Shown: one piece after another, positions 15,514-23,283 of the stretch
How the letters are laid out: each line of letters starts with the position of its first letter
Numbering within the stretch: the first letter of the stretch is position 1
Source: a virus
Strand: one strand, 5' to 3'
Virus record (IMG/VR): IMGVR_UViG_3300024346_000109
Span: 1 to 49,235 of that record
DNA length: 49,235 nucleotides
Translations under genes and position numbers: made by a program
The notes under the pieces: generated by a model
Database searches by the model: none
The model's input: the letters and a program-made list of their open reading frames with translations, nothing else
Told to the model about the DNA's origin: nothing

Positions 15514-15666
15514 ATGATTAACTTTATCGCCGGAACCGTCTTTGGTATTATCGCCGCTACAGTTGGATTTGGACCAATCGCTGATGTTCTAAATGGAGGA
15601 ATGGTAAATCTACAGAAGACCACAATTGAAATGGCAAAACCACAACTACCGCCACCTGCCAAATGA
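15514..15666 (+). CDS. Small membrane protein, 50 aa
   Basis: One membrane segment FIAGTVFGIIAATVGFGPIA (residues 4-23) and a short polar tail ending KPQLPPPAK. GAGGAGTTTCTTTAAA precedes the ATG. Similar small hydrophobic proteins are common in marine T4-like phages; function unknown. Confidence 0.65.
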   Translation: MINFIAGTVFGIIAATVGFGPIADVLNGGMVNLQKTTIEMAKPQLPPPAK

Positions 15667-15833
15667 ACTCATCAATTCGACTAATTCTCGCATTAGAACA
15701 AGTTCATAATCTAATGTCATTACTTGAGGGAAATGAGTGTGAGCAATTTCTCCATTTTCATTTGGTTTTACTTCAGTATGAACTACAAAGGCAGTTGACA
15801 AATCAGCAATTTCAGTCTAAACTTAATGAGTAA
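15663..15833 (+). CDS. Hypothetical helical protein, 56 aa
   Basis: ATGA overlap. MNSSIRLILALEQVHNLMSLLEG, then HFHLVLLQYELQRQLTNQQFQ: two amphipathic helices. Overlaps the next start. Confidence 0.58.
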   Translation: MNSSIRLILALEQVHNLMSLLEGNECEQFLHFHLVLLQYELQRQLTNQQFQSKLNE

Positions 15834-16080
15834 TTCACAACACACGATGAAGTATCTGTATCTGGTAGATTTTTGGGTTCCTTTTCCCGCAAGTGAGTAC
15901 TCTGGACTTATCGCAGTTATTGGTAAGGATGATAACGAAGTTCACGATATTCTACTGAACTGGAGGGATGAATATCTCAATAATTATGATAGTTTGATTA
16001 TGAAAGAAGTAGTCAATTCCCGAAAGTTTGCTCTTGTCGAAGATGAAACCTCACGAGTAGTAGAAGCATTCACGACCTGA
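15826..16080 (+). CDS. Hypothetical protein, 84 aa
   Basis: YLYLVDFWVPFPASEYSGLIAVIGKDDNEVHDILLNW: beta-rich N-terminus, helical middle. Joined to the next gene by a TGATG overlap. Not recognised. Confidence 0.62.
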   Translation: MSNSQHTMKYLYLVDFWVPFPASEYSGLIAVIGKDDNEVHDILLNWRDEYLNNYDSLIMKEVVNSRKFALVEDETSRVVEAFTT

Positions 16081-16370
16081 TGAAAAATCTTGACATTCCA
16101 TTCGACCATATTGCCCCAGAGCAGTATTTTTATTCTTTTGAGGAATATAAGTCGGGAGTAATTCGCATTTGGTTAAATTGTACTCGCAAGTTTGATTATA
16201 ATAACGGAAAACCGACAAGAAGTGTCTGGGGATTTTACTCTTCTAAAAAACGTAAGTATTTTTCCCCAGTAAACAGCATCACAATCGGCAAAGAGGTTCG
16301 GTATGAGGACACACGAAATTATACTGCTATGCCAATTCACCAAACAATACTGGAGAAATGTTTTGTGTGA
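16080..16370 (+). CDS. Hypothetical protein, 96 aa
   Basis: Aromatic, basic, probably beta-rich (SGVIRIWLNCTRKFDYNN, SVWGFYSSKKRKYFSP). Translationally coupled to the previous gene. Function unknown. Confidence 0.62.
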   Translation: MKNLDIPFDHIAPEQYFYSFEEYKSGVIRIWLNCTRKFDYNNGKPTRSVWGFYSSKKRKYFSPVNSITIGKEVRYEDTRNYTAMPIHQTILEKCFV

Positions 16371-16416
16371 GTAAAGATTAAATCATTTTGATTGAATATT
16401 TTGGAGTATATTAAAG

Positions 16417-16581
16417 ATGTTCGTGCTTAATCAGTCTGTGGTTTATCGGGAAATGGAGGGATATATCGTCTATATTGGCGATAATTATGTAATTATGGAA
16501 CCTCCTGCTCCCGAAGGAAGAATTTCACCAAGAATGATAATTCTATCAGGAGATTACTCAAAAGTCCAAACAGAAAAGTGA
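16417..16581 (+). CDS. Hypothetical protein, 54 aa
   Basis: MFVLNQSVVYREMEGYIVYIGDNYVIMEPPAPEG: a small beta-barrel-like sequence. TTGGAG lies upstream at about 16401, rather far. Not recognised. Confidence 0.58.
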   Translation: MFVLNQSVVYREMEGYIVYIGDNYVIMEPPAPEGRISPRMIILSGDYSKVQTEK

Positions 16582-16597
16582 ATCTAAACCACAAAAA

Positions 16598-16623
16598 TCT
16601 AAATAGTTTTGACCCGCTATAGT
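16598..16623 (+). promoter_or_regulatory. Late box and -10-like box before the glycosyltransferase
   Basis: TCTAAATA (16598-16605) matches the late consensus; TATAGT (16618-16623) could be a sigma70 -10. Either could drive the gene at 16634. Confidence 0.5.
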
Positions 16624-16633
16624 AGATGTTCCA

Positions 16634-17551
16634 ATGTATCTGGAAGGCATTATAGTATGCGTAAATTACAGCGATTTTCTAGCACACACTCTGCCACATA
16701 ACAAAACTCACTTTGATAATCTAATTGTTATAACCGATACAAAAGACGAAAAAACTAAAGAACTTTGTGAGTATTATCACGTTAGATGTATTCAAACTGA
16801 CATTTTTTATGAGAACGGAGACAGTTTTAATAAAGGCGCTGCCATCAACTATGGATTGTCTCAATTAGAAAATAAGGGATGGGTAATGCACTTGGATGCC
16901 GACATCTATCTTCCTCCACTTACAAGAAACATACTTGAAAACATTCCATTAGAACCTCATAAAATCTATGGTGCCGATAGATTGATGTGCCCTTCTTATG
17001 AGAAGTGGGTTGAGTTCCTAAATGACCCTCAAAAAATACAGGAAGGATGGATTTATATTCATCTAACCACCTTTCCAATTGGAGTTAGAATTGCCGAGTA
17101 TAATAACAAGAATGCTGGTTATGAACCGATTGGATACTTTCAACTTTGGAATCCAAAAGGTTCTAATGTTTTTAACTATCCAACTCAACACGATTATTGT
17201 GATAGAACCGATGTTCTCCAGTGTAAAAAGTTTGCCCGTAAGGATAGAGAACTTCTGCCCGAAATCGTGGTAATTCATTTGGAGAGTGAAGGTCTTTCTG
17301 TGGATTCTATGGGTAAAAATTGGAAAGGAAGAAAAACAAAACTATTTCAATCAGACTCAAATCGTAAAGACAATATGAAGTTGGAAATTGAAGAGTTGAA
17401 ACAAAGAACTGAAGAAATTGTTGATAGGTATAATCTTTCTTATCTTTTTGTTGGTGCCTCATCCAAGAAATTATCACTTTATAGAAAAATCTGGAATAAA
17501 TTGATGCGTATTGCTTTTAGAACCAAAAGGTCTGCATACAGGTGTCGCTAA
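16634..17551 (+). CDS. Glycosyltransferase, GT-A fold (GT2-like)
   Basis: 305 aa. The N-terminal strand GIIVCVNYSDFLAHTL, the NKGAAINYGL helix (66-75) and HLDADIYLPP with the metal-binding D88-A-D90 are classic GT-A features. C-terminal third is basic and helical. Substrate unknown; it might modify host surface sugar, DNA or virion proteins. Followed by a 7-bp hairpin (AGGTGTC/GACACCT) spanning the stop codon, then a terminator. Confidence 0.78.
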   Translation: MYLEGIIVCVNYSDFLAHTLPHNKTHFDNLIVITDTKDEKTKELCEYYHVRCIQTDIFYENGDSFNKGAAINYGLSQLENKGWVMHLDADIYLPPLTRNILENIPLEPHKIYGADRLMCPSYEKWVEFLNDPQKIQEGWIYIHLTTFPIGVRIAEYNNKNAGYEPIGYFQLWNPKGSNVFNYPTQHDYCDRTDVLQCKKFARKDRELLPEIVVIHLESEGLSVDSMGKNWKGRKTKLFQSDSNRKDNMKLEIEELKQRTEEIVDRYNLSYLFVGASSKKLSLYRKIWNKLMRIAFRTKRSAYRCR

Positions 17552-17632
17552 GGACACCTGAACAACTGGCACACGGGGTCTTCCCAGAGACCCTTTTTTA
17601 TTGTATAATACTTTCATACACACAGAAACATT
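17540..17632 (+). promoter_or_regulatory. Terminator plus promoter module
   Basis: Hairpin AGGTGTC (17540-17546) / GACACCT (17553-17559), CAACTGGCACAC box, terminator GGGTC/GACCC with seven T (17576-17600), then TATAAT (17604-17609) and CTTTCATACACACA. Confidence 0.75.
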
Positions 17633-18097
17633 ATGAGTAAAACCTACACCATTACCGTTACTGAAGACCAGGCAAAGTGTATTCAAGACGCCACAGAATT
17701 GCTCTCTCGTATTATGGGAGGGCAGTGGAACGAAATAGGGGATTGGTTGCCTCTTCGTAAGGATATGGACTATGAAGAGTATCATCGGGATATGGATATT
17801 ATTGGAGCAATTCTATCTAAACATATGAAAGATGGTATTGATGGTCGTAGTGCTTCCTTTGGTGTTGGATGTCCTCATCTTCATCGGTATCACGATATTG
17901 CCTGGGATTTGTGTAAAGTGATTAAATATCATACTTCCTGGCAATATGCGATGGAACAAGGTTGGGTAGAAGACTTTAATTCTCCAAGAGATTGGGCGAA
18001 TATGCTTGGATGTGCGTATGATGAACCTATGAAGTTTGGTGTAGAACCACTTGCTAAAATGGAGAAAGTAAAAGAAGTAGAGGAGAAGTATCTATGA
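17633..18097 (+). CDS. Conserved phage hypothetical protein, 154 aa
   Basis: YTITVTEDQAKCIQDATELLSRIMGGQWNEIGDWL, a central GCPHLHRYHDIAWDLCKVIKYH and a helical C-terminus. The family is frequent in tailed phages, but I know no function. First gene of a three-gene operon. Confidence 0.7.
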   Translation: MSKTYTITVTEDQAKCIQDATELLSRIMGGQWNEIGDWLPLRKDMDYEEYHRDMDIIGAILSKHMKDGIDGRSASFGVGCPHLHRYHDIAWDLCKVIKYHTSWQYAMEQGWVEDFNSPRDWANMLGCAYDEPMKFGVEPLAKMEKVKEVEEKYL

Positions 18098-18318
18098 AAA
18101 TTTCTATAAAAGAATTCTTTGAGATGGTTACGAAAACTATTGCGGAACCTAATACTACAATCACCGACCAACATAAAAGAAAAGCAATTCGTGTGTTTCT
18201 TTATCTTGATGAATTTATGATGGAGAATGTTCCTGAGTATTGTGGTGATACTGCGCTAGGCGAGATTGACTTTGGATACTACGCTGCGGGGGTTTTGGAT
18301 GAATTGGAGGGAAAATGA
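18094..18318 (+). CDS. Hypothetical protein, 74 aa
   Basis: ATGA overlap with the previous gene. KISIKEFFEMVTKTIAEPNT, then DFGYYAAGVLDELEGK. Mostly helical; not recognised. Confidence 0.62.
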   Translation: MKISIKEFFEMVTKTIAEPNTTITDQHKRKAIRVFLYLDEFMMENVPEYCGDTALGEIDFGYYAAGVLDELEGK

Positions 18319-18494
18319 CTGAACCACTACATAAAATCATAACACATTATGTACATCACTGGACTGCCGATGACATCTGTAATGATATTACGAGATGGTT
18401 ACGACGTAATTATGACCCAAGGAACAATCCTCTAATTGATAAAATCTGTGAGGACATCTGGAAATCCTGTGAGGATGCGGACAAATCATCGTAA
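18315..18494 (+). CDS. Hypothetical protein, 59 aa
   Basis: GGAGGGAAAATG start overlapping the previous stop. Contains ITHYVHHWTADDICNDITRWLRRNYDP and two cysteines near the C-terminus. Function unknown. Confidence 0.6.
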   Translation: MTEPLHKIITHYVHHWTADDICNDITRWLRRNYDPRNNPLIDKICEDIWKSCEDADKSS

Positions 18495-18529
18495 AAATTC
18501 AACACAAACCATAGAATTTCTCATATGAT

Positions 18530-18613
18530 GTGGGACACTCTCTAAACTGTCACAAGGCACTTGATTTTGGTGTCCTGATGCCCTATAATACACTCATACA
18601 CAAAGGAACTCCT
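18530..18613 (+). promoter_or_regulatory. Promoter module with sigma70 -35 and -10
   Basis: CTGTCACAAGGCAC box leading into TTGATT (18561-18566), 17-nt spacer, TATAAT (18584-18589), then CACTCATACACAAAGGAACTCCT before the ATG. One of the clearest sigma70 matches among the modules. Confidence 0.78.
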
Positions 18614-18703
18614 ATGACCTTTATCATTCTCTGGTTTATTTTAAGTATTCCTCTCGCAGTTTTTATTGGTAGTTTTATCTCTGCTGGTTCTAAAAATGAC
18701 TGA
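18614..18703 (+). CDS. Single-pass membrane microprotein, 29 aa
   Basis: MTFIILWFILSIPLAVFIGS is a membrane segment, followed by FISAGSKND. It has its own promoter and a good AAGGA site, so it is probably real. Small exclusion-type membrane proteins are one possibility, but nothing in the sequence proves that. Confidence 0.6.
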   Translation: MTFIILWFILSIPLAVFIGSFISAGSKND

Positions 18704-18817
18704 ATAAATAGTATCGTCTATAGGTACGGCAATTCTCTACGGACAGATTAGGTGCTTTCGGGCACCTTTTCTATTATAAACTCTTATAAATAGTATTGCC
18801 GTACATATAGAATAGAA
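18703..18817 (+). promoter_or_regulatory. Homing-endonuclease leader element 4
   Basis: Left box AATAAATA (18703-18710), 7 nt, left arm CTATAGGTACGGCAAT (18718-18733), CTACGGACAGATT, hairpin GGTGC/GCACC with T run, inner TATAAATA (18785-18792), right arm ATTGCCGTACATATAG (18795-18810). 15 of 16 positions pair. Confidence 0.8.
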
Positions 18818-19390
18818 ATGGTAAACCCTAACAGGTTTTATACTTACGCATATTTGAGGGAAGACAGAACACCTTATTATATTGGCAAGGGTCAGGGTAG
18901 CAGAGTATATTCTAAACACAGAACAACCAATTCACCCAAAGATAAGTCAAGAATAATATTTCTCAAACAAAATCTAACTGAACAAGAAGCATTTAAGCAC
19001 GAAATCTATATGATTGCTGTGTTTGGAAGAAAAGATTTAGGAACTGGCATTCTTCATAATAGAACTGATGGTGGAGAAGGAAAGTCTGGTGTAATAAGAA
19101 GTGAAGAATCTAAAAGAAAACAAGGTGAAAGAATGAAAGGAAACACCTTTAATTTGGGTAAATCACATTCAAAAAAAACTAAAAGAAAAATAAGTGAATC
19201 TCATAAAGGTGAAAAAAATTATCTTTCTAAACTATGGAAAATAACTAAAAATACCGGTGAGGAAATTTTAGTATGGGGATTGTATGGGTGGGGAAAAGAA
19301 AATAACTACCATCAAAATGGTTTGTATAGTGTATATACTGGAAAATATAAAAAGCATAAAGATGTTATAAAGGTTGAAGTTGTAGAATGA
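18818..19390 (+). CDS. GIY-YIG homing endonuclease, type A, short repeat array
   Basis: 190 aa. [42 protein letters not shown] and TDGGEGKSG form the nuclease core, nearly identical to 3237 and 22528. Only about two NUMOD3 repeats remain, and the C-terminus (LWKITKNTGEEI, LYGWGKENNYHQNGLYSVYTGKYKKHKDV) is a different DNA-binding module resembling that of the HNH gene at 14027. Confidence 0.87.
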   Translation: MVNPNRFYTYAYLREDRTPYYIGKGQGSRVYSKHRTTNSPKDKSRIIFLKQNLTEQEAFKHEIYMIAVFGRKDLGTGILHNRTDGGEGKSGVIRSEESKRKQGERMKGNTFNLGKSHSKKTKRKISESHKGEKNYLSKLWKITKNTGEEILVWGLYGWGKENNYHQNGLYSVYTGKYKKHKDVIKVEVVE

Positions 19391-19476
19391 GGACACTTCT
19401 AAAACTGGCACAAAGGTGCTTGATTTTAGGATTTCTTTCTGGTATAATTGCTTTATAAGCAACCCAAAAATGACTT
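19391..19476 (+). promoter_or_regulatory. Promoter module with sigma70 elements
   Basis: ACTGGCACAAAGGTGC box, TTGATT (19420-19425), 17-nt spacer, TATAAT (19443-19448), then TTTATAAGCAACCC leader. Starts the operon 19477-22399. Confidence 0.78.
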
Positions 19477-19647
19477 ATGACAACTGAAATCACTATTCGT
19501 GACTTAACTGCCGAAGGGTCTTTGGCGTATTACACAATCAAAGTGGATGACTGGATTTATGACGGATACGCAAGCACACTTGAGGGTGCCTTTGAGATGA
19601 TTACTCACAATCTCAAGTATGACTATCGTGAGTATGAAGGAGAATGA
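19477..19647 (+). CDS. Hypothetical protein, 56 aa
   Basis: MTTEITIRDLTAEGSLAYYTIKVDDWIYDGYASTLEGAFE: mixed alpha/beta sequence. Ends GAAGGAGAATGATG, overlapping the next gene and supplying its ribosome site. Confidence 0.62.
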   Translation: MTTEITIRDLTAEGSLAYYTIKVDDWIYDGYASTLEGAFEMITHNLKYDYREYEGE

Positions 19648-19832
19648 TGGAGAAAATTAAATTCACCTATATTAACCGAACCATTTGCCCTTTTACTGGG
19701 AAACATTTTTTGGACGCAATTACAGATGATGGGGAGCATTATGTCGCAGAAATGAAATCAGGAATTGAGAAATGGTTAGTATTCACTTCTCCGTGGAAAA
19801 AATCCGGACAAGTGCCTTATAAGAACACTTGA
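19644..19832 (+). CDS. Small protein KIKFT...ICP family, 62 aa
   Basis: EKIKFTYINRTICPFTGKHFLDAITDDGEHYVAEM, then KWLVFTSPWKKS. Clear paralog of the C-terminal half of the fused ORF at 26219 (from 26426). Function unknown, but it shows that half is normally a separate protein. Confidence 0.68.
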   Translation: MMEKIKFTYINRTICPFTGKHFLDAITDDGEHYVAEMKSGIEKWLVFTSPWKKSGQVPYKNT

Positions 19833-19837
19833 GAAAA

Positions 19838-20047
19838 ATGACCGAAATTCGTTTATGTAAGGACTGTAAGCATTACAAAAGAGATTGGTTTGCCCATATT
19901 ACTGGTTCTGGAGACAGATTTGACTCGTGCTTACATCCACTTGTAACTGAAAATGTTGTGACTGGGAAATCTAATGGTTATTATTGTGATACTACGAGAA
20001 AGTATCTTGAATGTGGTTATGAAGGAAAACTATGGGAGGCAAAATGA
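19838..20047 (+). CDS. Cysteine-rich putative zinc-binding protein, 69 aa
   Basis: CKDCKHYKRD near the N-terminus, then DSCLHP, YYCD and LECGYEG, six cysteines suited to metal binding. The ATG at 19838 is preferred to the TTG at 19829. Ends with GGGAGG, the ribosome site of the next gene. Confidence 0.65.
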   Translation: MTEIRLCKDCKHYKRDWFAHITGSGDRFDSCLHPLVTENVVTGKSNGYYCDTTRKYLECGYEGKLWEAK

Positions 20048-20229
20048 AAAAACAAGACCTTCAAGAACTTCTCACGCCAGAGTTTCTTTCCACACTTCAT
20101 ACTGCTGTGGAATGTTGTAATTGGGATGTTGATATGATAGAAAGTATGGAGTTTTGTGATTGGTGCTATAATATGGCAGGACAACCAGAACCAGTGTATA
20201 ATCTGGGTGTTGCTATGGAGGCAAAATGA
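20044..20229 (+). CDS. Hypothetical protein, 61 aa
   Basis: Start chosen at GGGAGGCAAA-ATG; this GGAGGCAAAATGA junction recurs before 20226 and 20498. Sequence includes TAVECCNWDVDMIESMEFCDWCYNMAGQPEP, rich in cysteine and acidic residues. Confidence 0.6.
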   Translation: MKKQDLQELLTPEFLSTLHTAVECCNWDVDMIESMEFCDWCYNMAGQPEPVYNLGVAMEAK

Positions 20230-20501
20230 ATATTCATTTTGCTTTTAGACTATTAAATTCATTCTCTACGACATTTTCCTCAGTTTATGAGAAATCTGGA
20301 AAAACTTGGATTCCTCATAAGTTCTGGGAGTTCAATGTATATAAAACTAGTTGTCTTATTGGATTTACTTTTGACTTCAATATGAGACAAGACCACGCAG
20401 GTTCTGGTTTTGAGTTTGAATTTTTTGGTTGGAGTATTGAGTATAGATTTTATGATTGTCGTCATTGGGATTATAAAAATGGTTGCTGGGAGGCAAAATG
20501 A
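20226..20501 (+). CDS. Hypothetical beta-rich protein, 91 aa
   Basis: Aromatic strands (CLIGFTFDFNMRQDHAG, FEFEFFGWSIEYRFYDCRHW). Resembles 4746 and 32032 in layout. GGAGGCAAAATGA start. Confidence 0.6.
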   Translation: MNIHFAFRLLNSFSTTFSSVYEKSGKTWIPHKFWEFNVYKTSCLIGFTFDFNMRQDHAGSGFEFEFFGWSIEYRFYDCRHWDYKNGCWEAK

Positions 20502-20887
20502 CTGAAATGAAACAAGAACAACAGAATAATGAAGATTTAGTATATACAACCAATATTAACTTATGGTGGAAAACTATAAAATCTTATACTGAAAAATTGA
20601 TGGAAGATGAAACTAAAGATGAAATCTTAAAATGTGCTACACAACTTCAAGATTACATAGATTTATTTGTTATAAAACCAATTTTTATGTATGAAGGAAG
20701 TATAATTGAAGTAAAAAGTAGAAAAACCTTTGATGATGACTTTAATGAAGTGATTGACCATATAAAAGAACTTAAACAAAATAATAAAAAGATTTTTCTT
20801 TATATGCTTTATAAAGTTAAGGAGGAATCGGGTCTTTTTCATTATGTTATTCGTTATGGTGATATTGAGATGGAGGCACGGAAATGA
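20498..20887 (+). CDS. Hypothetical protein, 129 aa
   Basis: Helical, charged (LWWKTIKSYTEKLMEDETKD, FNEVIDHIKELKQNNKKIFLYMLYKVKEE). GGGAGGCAAAATGA start. More AT-rich than its neighbours. Not recognised. Confidence 0.62.
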   Translation: MTEMKQEQQNNEDLVYTTNINLWWKTIKSYTEKLMEDETKDEILKCATQLQDYIDLFVIKPIFMYEGSIIEVKSRKTFDDDFNEVIDHIKELKQNNKKIFLYMLYKVKEESGLFHYVIRYGDIEMEARK

Positions 20888-21099
20888 CTAACAAACTAAC
20901 TTTTTGTTTTGATGAAGAAATGATTGAAACCGCACTCATAGCAAATGGTTGGGAAAATGGATGGAATACTGAGAGGTGGTCTCATAAGAGTCATAATGCA
21001 GATTATGTGTCTTATTCAAAAAAAGAGGCATTTGCTAAACTGCTGTATAAATGTAATTTAGTTCCAGAAAATGTAGAAGGGTGTTGGAATAATGACTGA
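20884..21099 (+). CDS. Hypothetical protein, 71 aa
   Basis: ATGA overlap. MTNKLTFCFDEEMIETALIANGWENGWNTERW, then KKEAFAKLLYKCNLVPE. Not recognised. Confidence 0.6.
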   Translation: MTNKLTFCFDEEMIETALIANGWENGWNTERWSHKSHNADYVSYSKKEAFAKLLYKCNLVPENVEGCWNND

Positions 21100-21310
21100 A
21101 AGGGCAAAAAAAATTTATCGTGCTTGGGAAGATAAGTGGGTGGACAGTACACATCACGAAGAATTTTCTCTTGCTGCTGCTATTCGTGAGATTGTGAATG
21201 AGTTTCAGTATTACCAGTGTTGTGAAGAAGAAGGTGTAGAAGATATGGTAGTTGATGCTCGGGTGCTTTATGACCTTGCTAATGAATTGGAGGCACTTCC
21301 TAATGATTAA
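21092..21310 (+). CDS. MTERA...LANELE paralog family, 72 aa
   Basis: MTERAKKIYRAWEDKW, SLAAAIREIVNEFQYY, VLYDLANELEALPND: the same framework as 6221, 30305, 31340 and 32687. Helical; function unknown. Confidence 0.65.
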   Translation: MTERAKKIYRAWEDKWVDSTHHEEFSLAAAIREIVNEFQYYQCCEEEGVEDMVVDARVLYDLANELEALPND

Positions 21311-21494
21311 CATTGACAGTTTTGGTGGTAAGATTGGAAACATTAGGTGGCAAAATACTTGGAATGAACTATGGGGATACACTGGATTTTGGGACAAGAA
21401 CCCAGAAGAAAAAGGACATTTTACTCTTTGGGGTATTCGACCTAAACTCTATGATAAACTTGATACATTCGTGAGGAAAAATGAACAATCTTAA
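21303..21494 (+). CDS. Hypothetical protein, 63 aa
   Basis: Starts in an ATGATTAA overlap with the previous stop. NIDSFGGKIGNIRWQNTWNELWGYTGFWDKNPEEKG, tryptophan-rich. Not recognised. Confidence 0.57.
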   Translation: MINIDSFGGKIGNIRWQNTWNELWGYTGFWDKNPEEKGHFTLWGIRPKLYDKLDTFVRKNEQS

Positions 21495-21582
21495 TGATGG
21501 TAGGATATTCTTTTCTGGTTTTGTTCTTGGTGCATTTAGCTTTATGACCTTGCTAATGAATTGGAGAAACTGGAATGACTGA
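21481..21582 (+). CDS. Membrane microprotein, 33 aa
   Basis: IFFSGFVLGAFSFMTLLMNW is a likely membrane segment. Starts in the end of the previous gene (GAGGAAAA-ATG). Confidence 0.5.
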   Translation: MNNLNDGRIFFSGFVLGAFSFMTLLMNWRNWND

Positions 21583-21652
21583 CCTTTCCAGAAAGACTGA
21601 ACCAAAATTGGAAAGTATTAAAGAAATCGCAGATTATTTGGAGGCATTATGA
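21575..21652 (+). CDS. Possible microprotein, 25 aa
   Basis: MTDLSRKTEPKLESIKEIADYLEAL, with TGGAGAAACTGGA upstream and overlapping neighbours on both sides. Very short; it supplies the TTGGAGG site for 21649. Confidence 0.4.
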   Translation: MTDLSRKTEPKLESIKEIADYLEAL

Positions 21653-21849
21653 CTAACGAACAACTACTCAATTCACTACAAGGAACTATGGCAACGATTG
21701 ACCCGTATTCAATTAAAAAAGAAGCAATTGATGAGTATCGTATAGATACTGTTGAGGAACGACTTACTCGTATTGAAGATAAAGTTGATTTACTCATTAC
21801 TCAACTCAAAATAGAATTTTATAAGAAAAATGATGGGACATCCAGATGA
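21649..21849 (+). CDS. Hypothetical coiled-coil protein, 66 aa
   Basis: DTVEERLTRIEDKVDLLITQLKIEFYKK gives a C-terminal coiled coil. TTGGAGGCATT-ATG start. Function unknown. Confidence 0.62.
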   Translation: MTNEQLLNSLQGTMATIDPYSIKKEAIDEYRIDTVEERLTRIEDKVDLLITQLKIEFYKKNDGTSR

Positions 21850-22015
21850 TATTATACTCACAAATCCCTCAAAGATGTTTGAGTATGAAAAATTAGCAAG
21901 AAATATTGATAATTGTGAGAATGTAGAAGAACTACAGATTTCACTCAAAGGTATGCTAAAGTTGTATATGAAACAACAAGAAGTAACGGCAAAAGTATTA
22001 AAAATGAAAATGTGA
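21830..22015 (+). CDS. Hypothetical helical protein, 61 aa
   Basis: MFEYEKLARNIDNCENVEELQISLKGMLKLYMKQQEVTAKVL. Similar short helical proteins with LKLYxKQQE are widespread in marine T4-like phages. No function assigned. Confidence 0.65.
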   Translation: MMGHPDDIILTNPSKMFEYEKLARNIDNCENVEELQISLKGMLKLYMKQQEVTAKVLKMKM

Positions 22016-22245
22016 TTAAATTAACATCAGCATCTCTTCGTATTATTGGTAGTATTCTCTTATTGGTTGGATACTTCATTCTTCTTTATGTGGATGTAAA
22101 GTTGGGATGTTATTTTCGTTTGATTGGTGGATTGGCAATGGTTCCGTTTTGTGTTAAAATTAAAACTTGGGATATTGTAGGATTACAGACATTCTTCGCA
22201 ACAATAGATATATCAAAGATTATTCAATTGAGTTATGAAAATTGA
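22012..22245 (+). CDS. Small membrane protein, 77 aa (GTG start)
   Basis: LRIIGSILLLVGYFILLYVDV is a clear membrane segment; the second half (LIGGLAMVPFCVKIKTWDIVGLQTFFATIDISKII) is hydrophobic with a conserved look. GTG overlaps the previous stop; no ATG lies nearby in frame. Likely inner-membrane; role unknown. Confidence 0.65.
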   Translation: MIKLTSASLRIIGSILLLVGYFILLYVDVKLGCYFRLIGGLAMVPFCVKIKTWDIVGLQTFFATIDISKIIQLSYEN

Positions 22246-22399
22246 TATTACAATAGAAGATTATGGTATAATTATAAATGCTCTACACTATTATAAGAAA
22301 GTAGAGAAGAAAGGAAACTTTCAGCAGTATGATGACGAAAGAATTAATTCATTAAGAGACAAATTATCACATCAAATCATGCTTTCTTGCTTGTTATAG
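22235..22399 (+). CDS. Hypothetical protein, 54 aa
   Basis: MKIDITIEDYGIIINALHYYKKVEKKGNFQQYDD, then RINSLRDKLSHQIML. Overlaps the membrane protein gene. Last gene before the fifth endonuclease cassette. Confidence 0.58.
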   Translation: MKIDITIEDYGIIINALHYYKKVEKKGNFQQYDDERINSLRDKLSHQIMLSCLL

Positions 22400-22418
22400 G
22401 GTGGAGTTGTGCTAAACA

Positions 22419-22527
22419 GATAAATACTGGTGCTCTAATGTGTTCGCATCCATAAGAGTGGGAAGGGTGTCTTTGGGCACCTTTTCTTGTATAAATAGTA
22501 TTGCGAACACAATTTAGAAGCAGAACT
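22419..22527 (+). promoter_or_regulatory. Homing-endonuclease leader element 5
   Basis: Left box GATAAATA (22419-22426), 8 nt, left arm CTAATGTGTTCGCA (22435-22448), hairpin AAGGGTG...GGCACCTTTT, inner TATAAATA (22490-22497), right arm TGCGAACACA...TTAG (22502-22517). A 10-bp core plus 4 bp after a two-base bulge. Confidence 0.78.
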
Positions 22528-23283
22528 ATGGTAAATCCTAATAGGTTTTATACTTACGCATATTTGCGTGAAGATAAGACACCTTATTATGTGGGGAAAG
22601 GTCAAGATAATAGAGCATATAAAAAGCATCAAAAAGGAATAAGTGTCCCAAAAGATAAATCAAGAATTATATTACTCAAACAAAACCTAACTGAAGAAGA
22701 GGCATTTAGACACGAAATCTATATGATTGCTGTTTTTGGTAGGAAAGATTTGAGAACTGGTATTCTTCATAATAAAACTGATGGTGGTGATGGTGCTTCT
22801 GGTTATGTTTTTAGTGAAGAAACCAGAAAAAAAATGAGAGAAAGAACCCCTTCAGAAGAAACTAGAAAAAAAATGAGTGAAGCAAGGAAAGGGGAAAAAA
22901 ATCATAACTATGGTAAAATTCATTCGGAAGAAACCAGAAGAAAAATAAGTGAGTCACAAATTGGTAAAACTCTCTCAAAAGAGCATATAGATAAAATAAT
23001 TGAAGGTCTTAAAGGTAGACCTGTTTCAGAAGAAACCAGAAGAAAAATGAGTGAAGCATTAATAGGTAATACTCGTGCGTTGGGTAAATCGGTTTCAGAA
23101 GAAACTAGAAGAAAAATAAGTGAATATCATAAAAATAAATATGTATCAGAAGAAACTAGAAGAAAAATAGGATCCGCAAGTAAAGGTAGAATTAAAGGTA
23201 GAAAGTGGTGGAATGATGGTTGCGGAAATTGTAAAAGGATGGTAGAATGTCCCGGTGATGGTTGGAGACTTGGAAGAAAATGA
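22528..23283 (+). CDS. GIY-YIG homing endonuclease, type A
   Basis: 251 aa from the ATG that aligns with its paralogs at 3237 and 18818; an upstream in-frame ATG at 22501 lies inside the stem. GIY-YIG core, six to seven NUMOD3 repeats, and a KWWNDGCGNCK...PGDGW C-terminus. Its stop overlaps the start of 23280, so expression of the downstream gene may depend on it. Confidence 0.87.
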   Translation: MVNPNRFYTYAYLREDKTPYYVGKGQDNRAYKKHQKGISVPKDKSRIILLKQNLTEEEAFRHEIYMIAVFGRKDLRTGILHNKTDGGDGASGYVFSEETRKKMRERTPSEETRKKMSEARKGEKNHNYGKIHSEETRRKISESQIGKTLSKEHIDKIIEGLKGRPVSEETRRKMSEALIGNTRALGKSVSEETRRKISEYHKNKYVSEETRRKIGSASKGRIKGRKWWNDGCGNCKRMVECPGDGWRLGRK

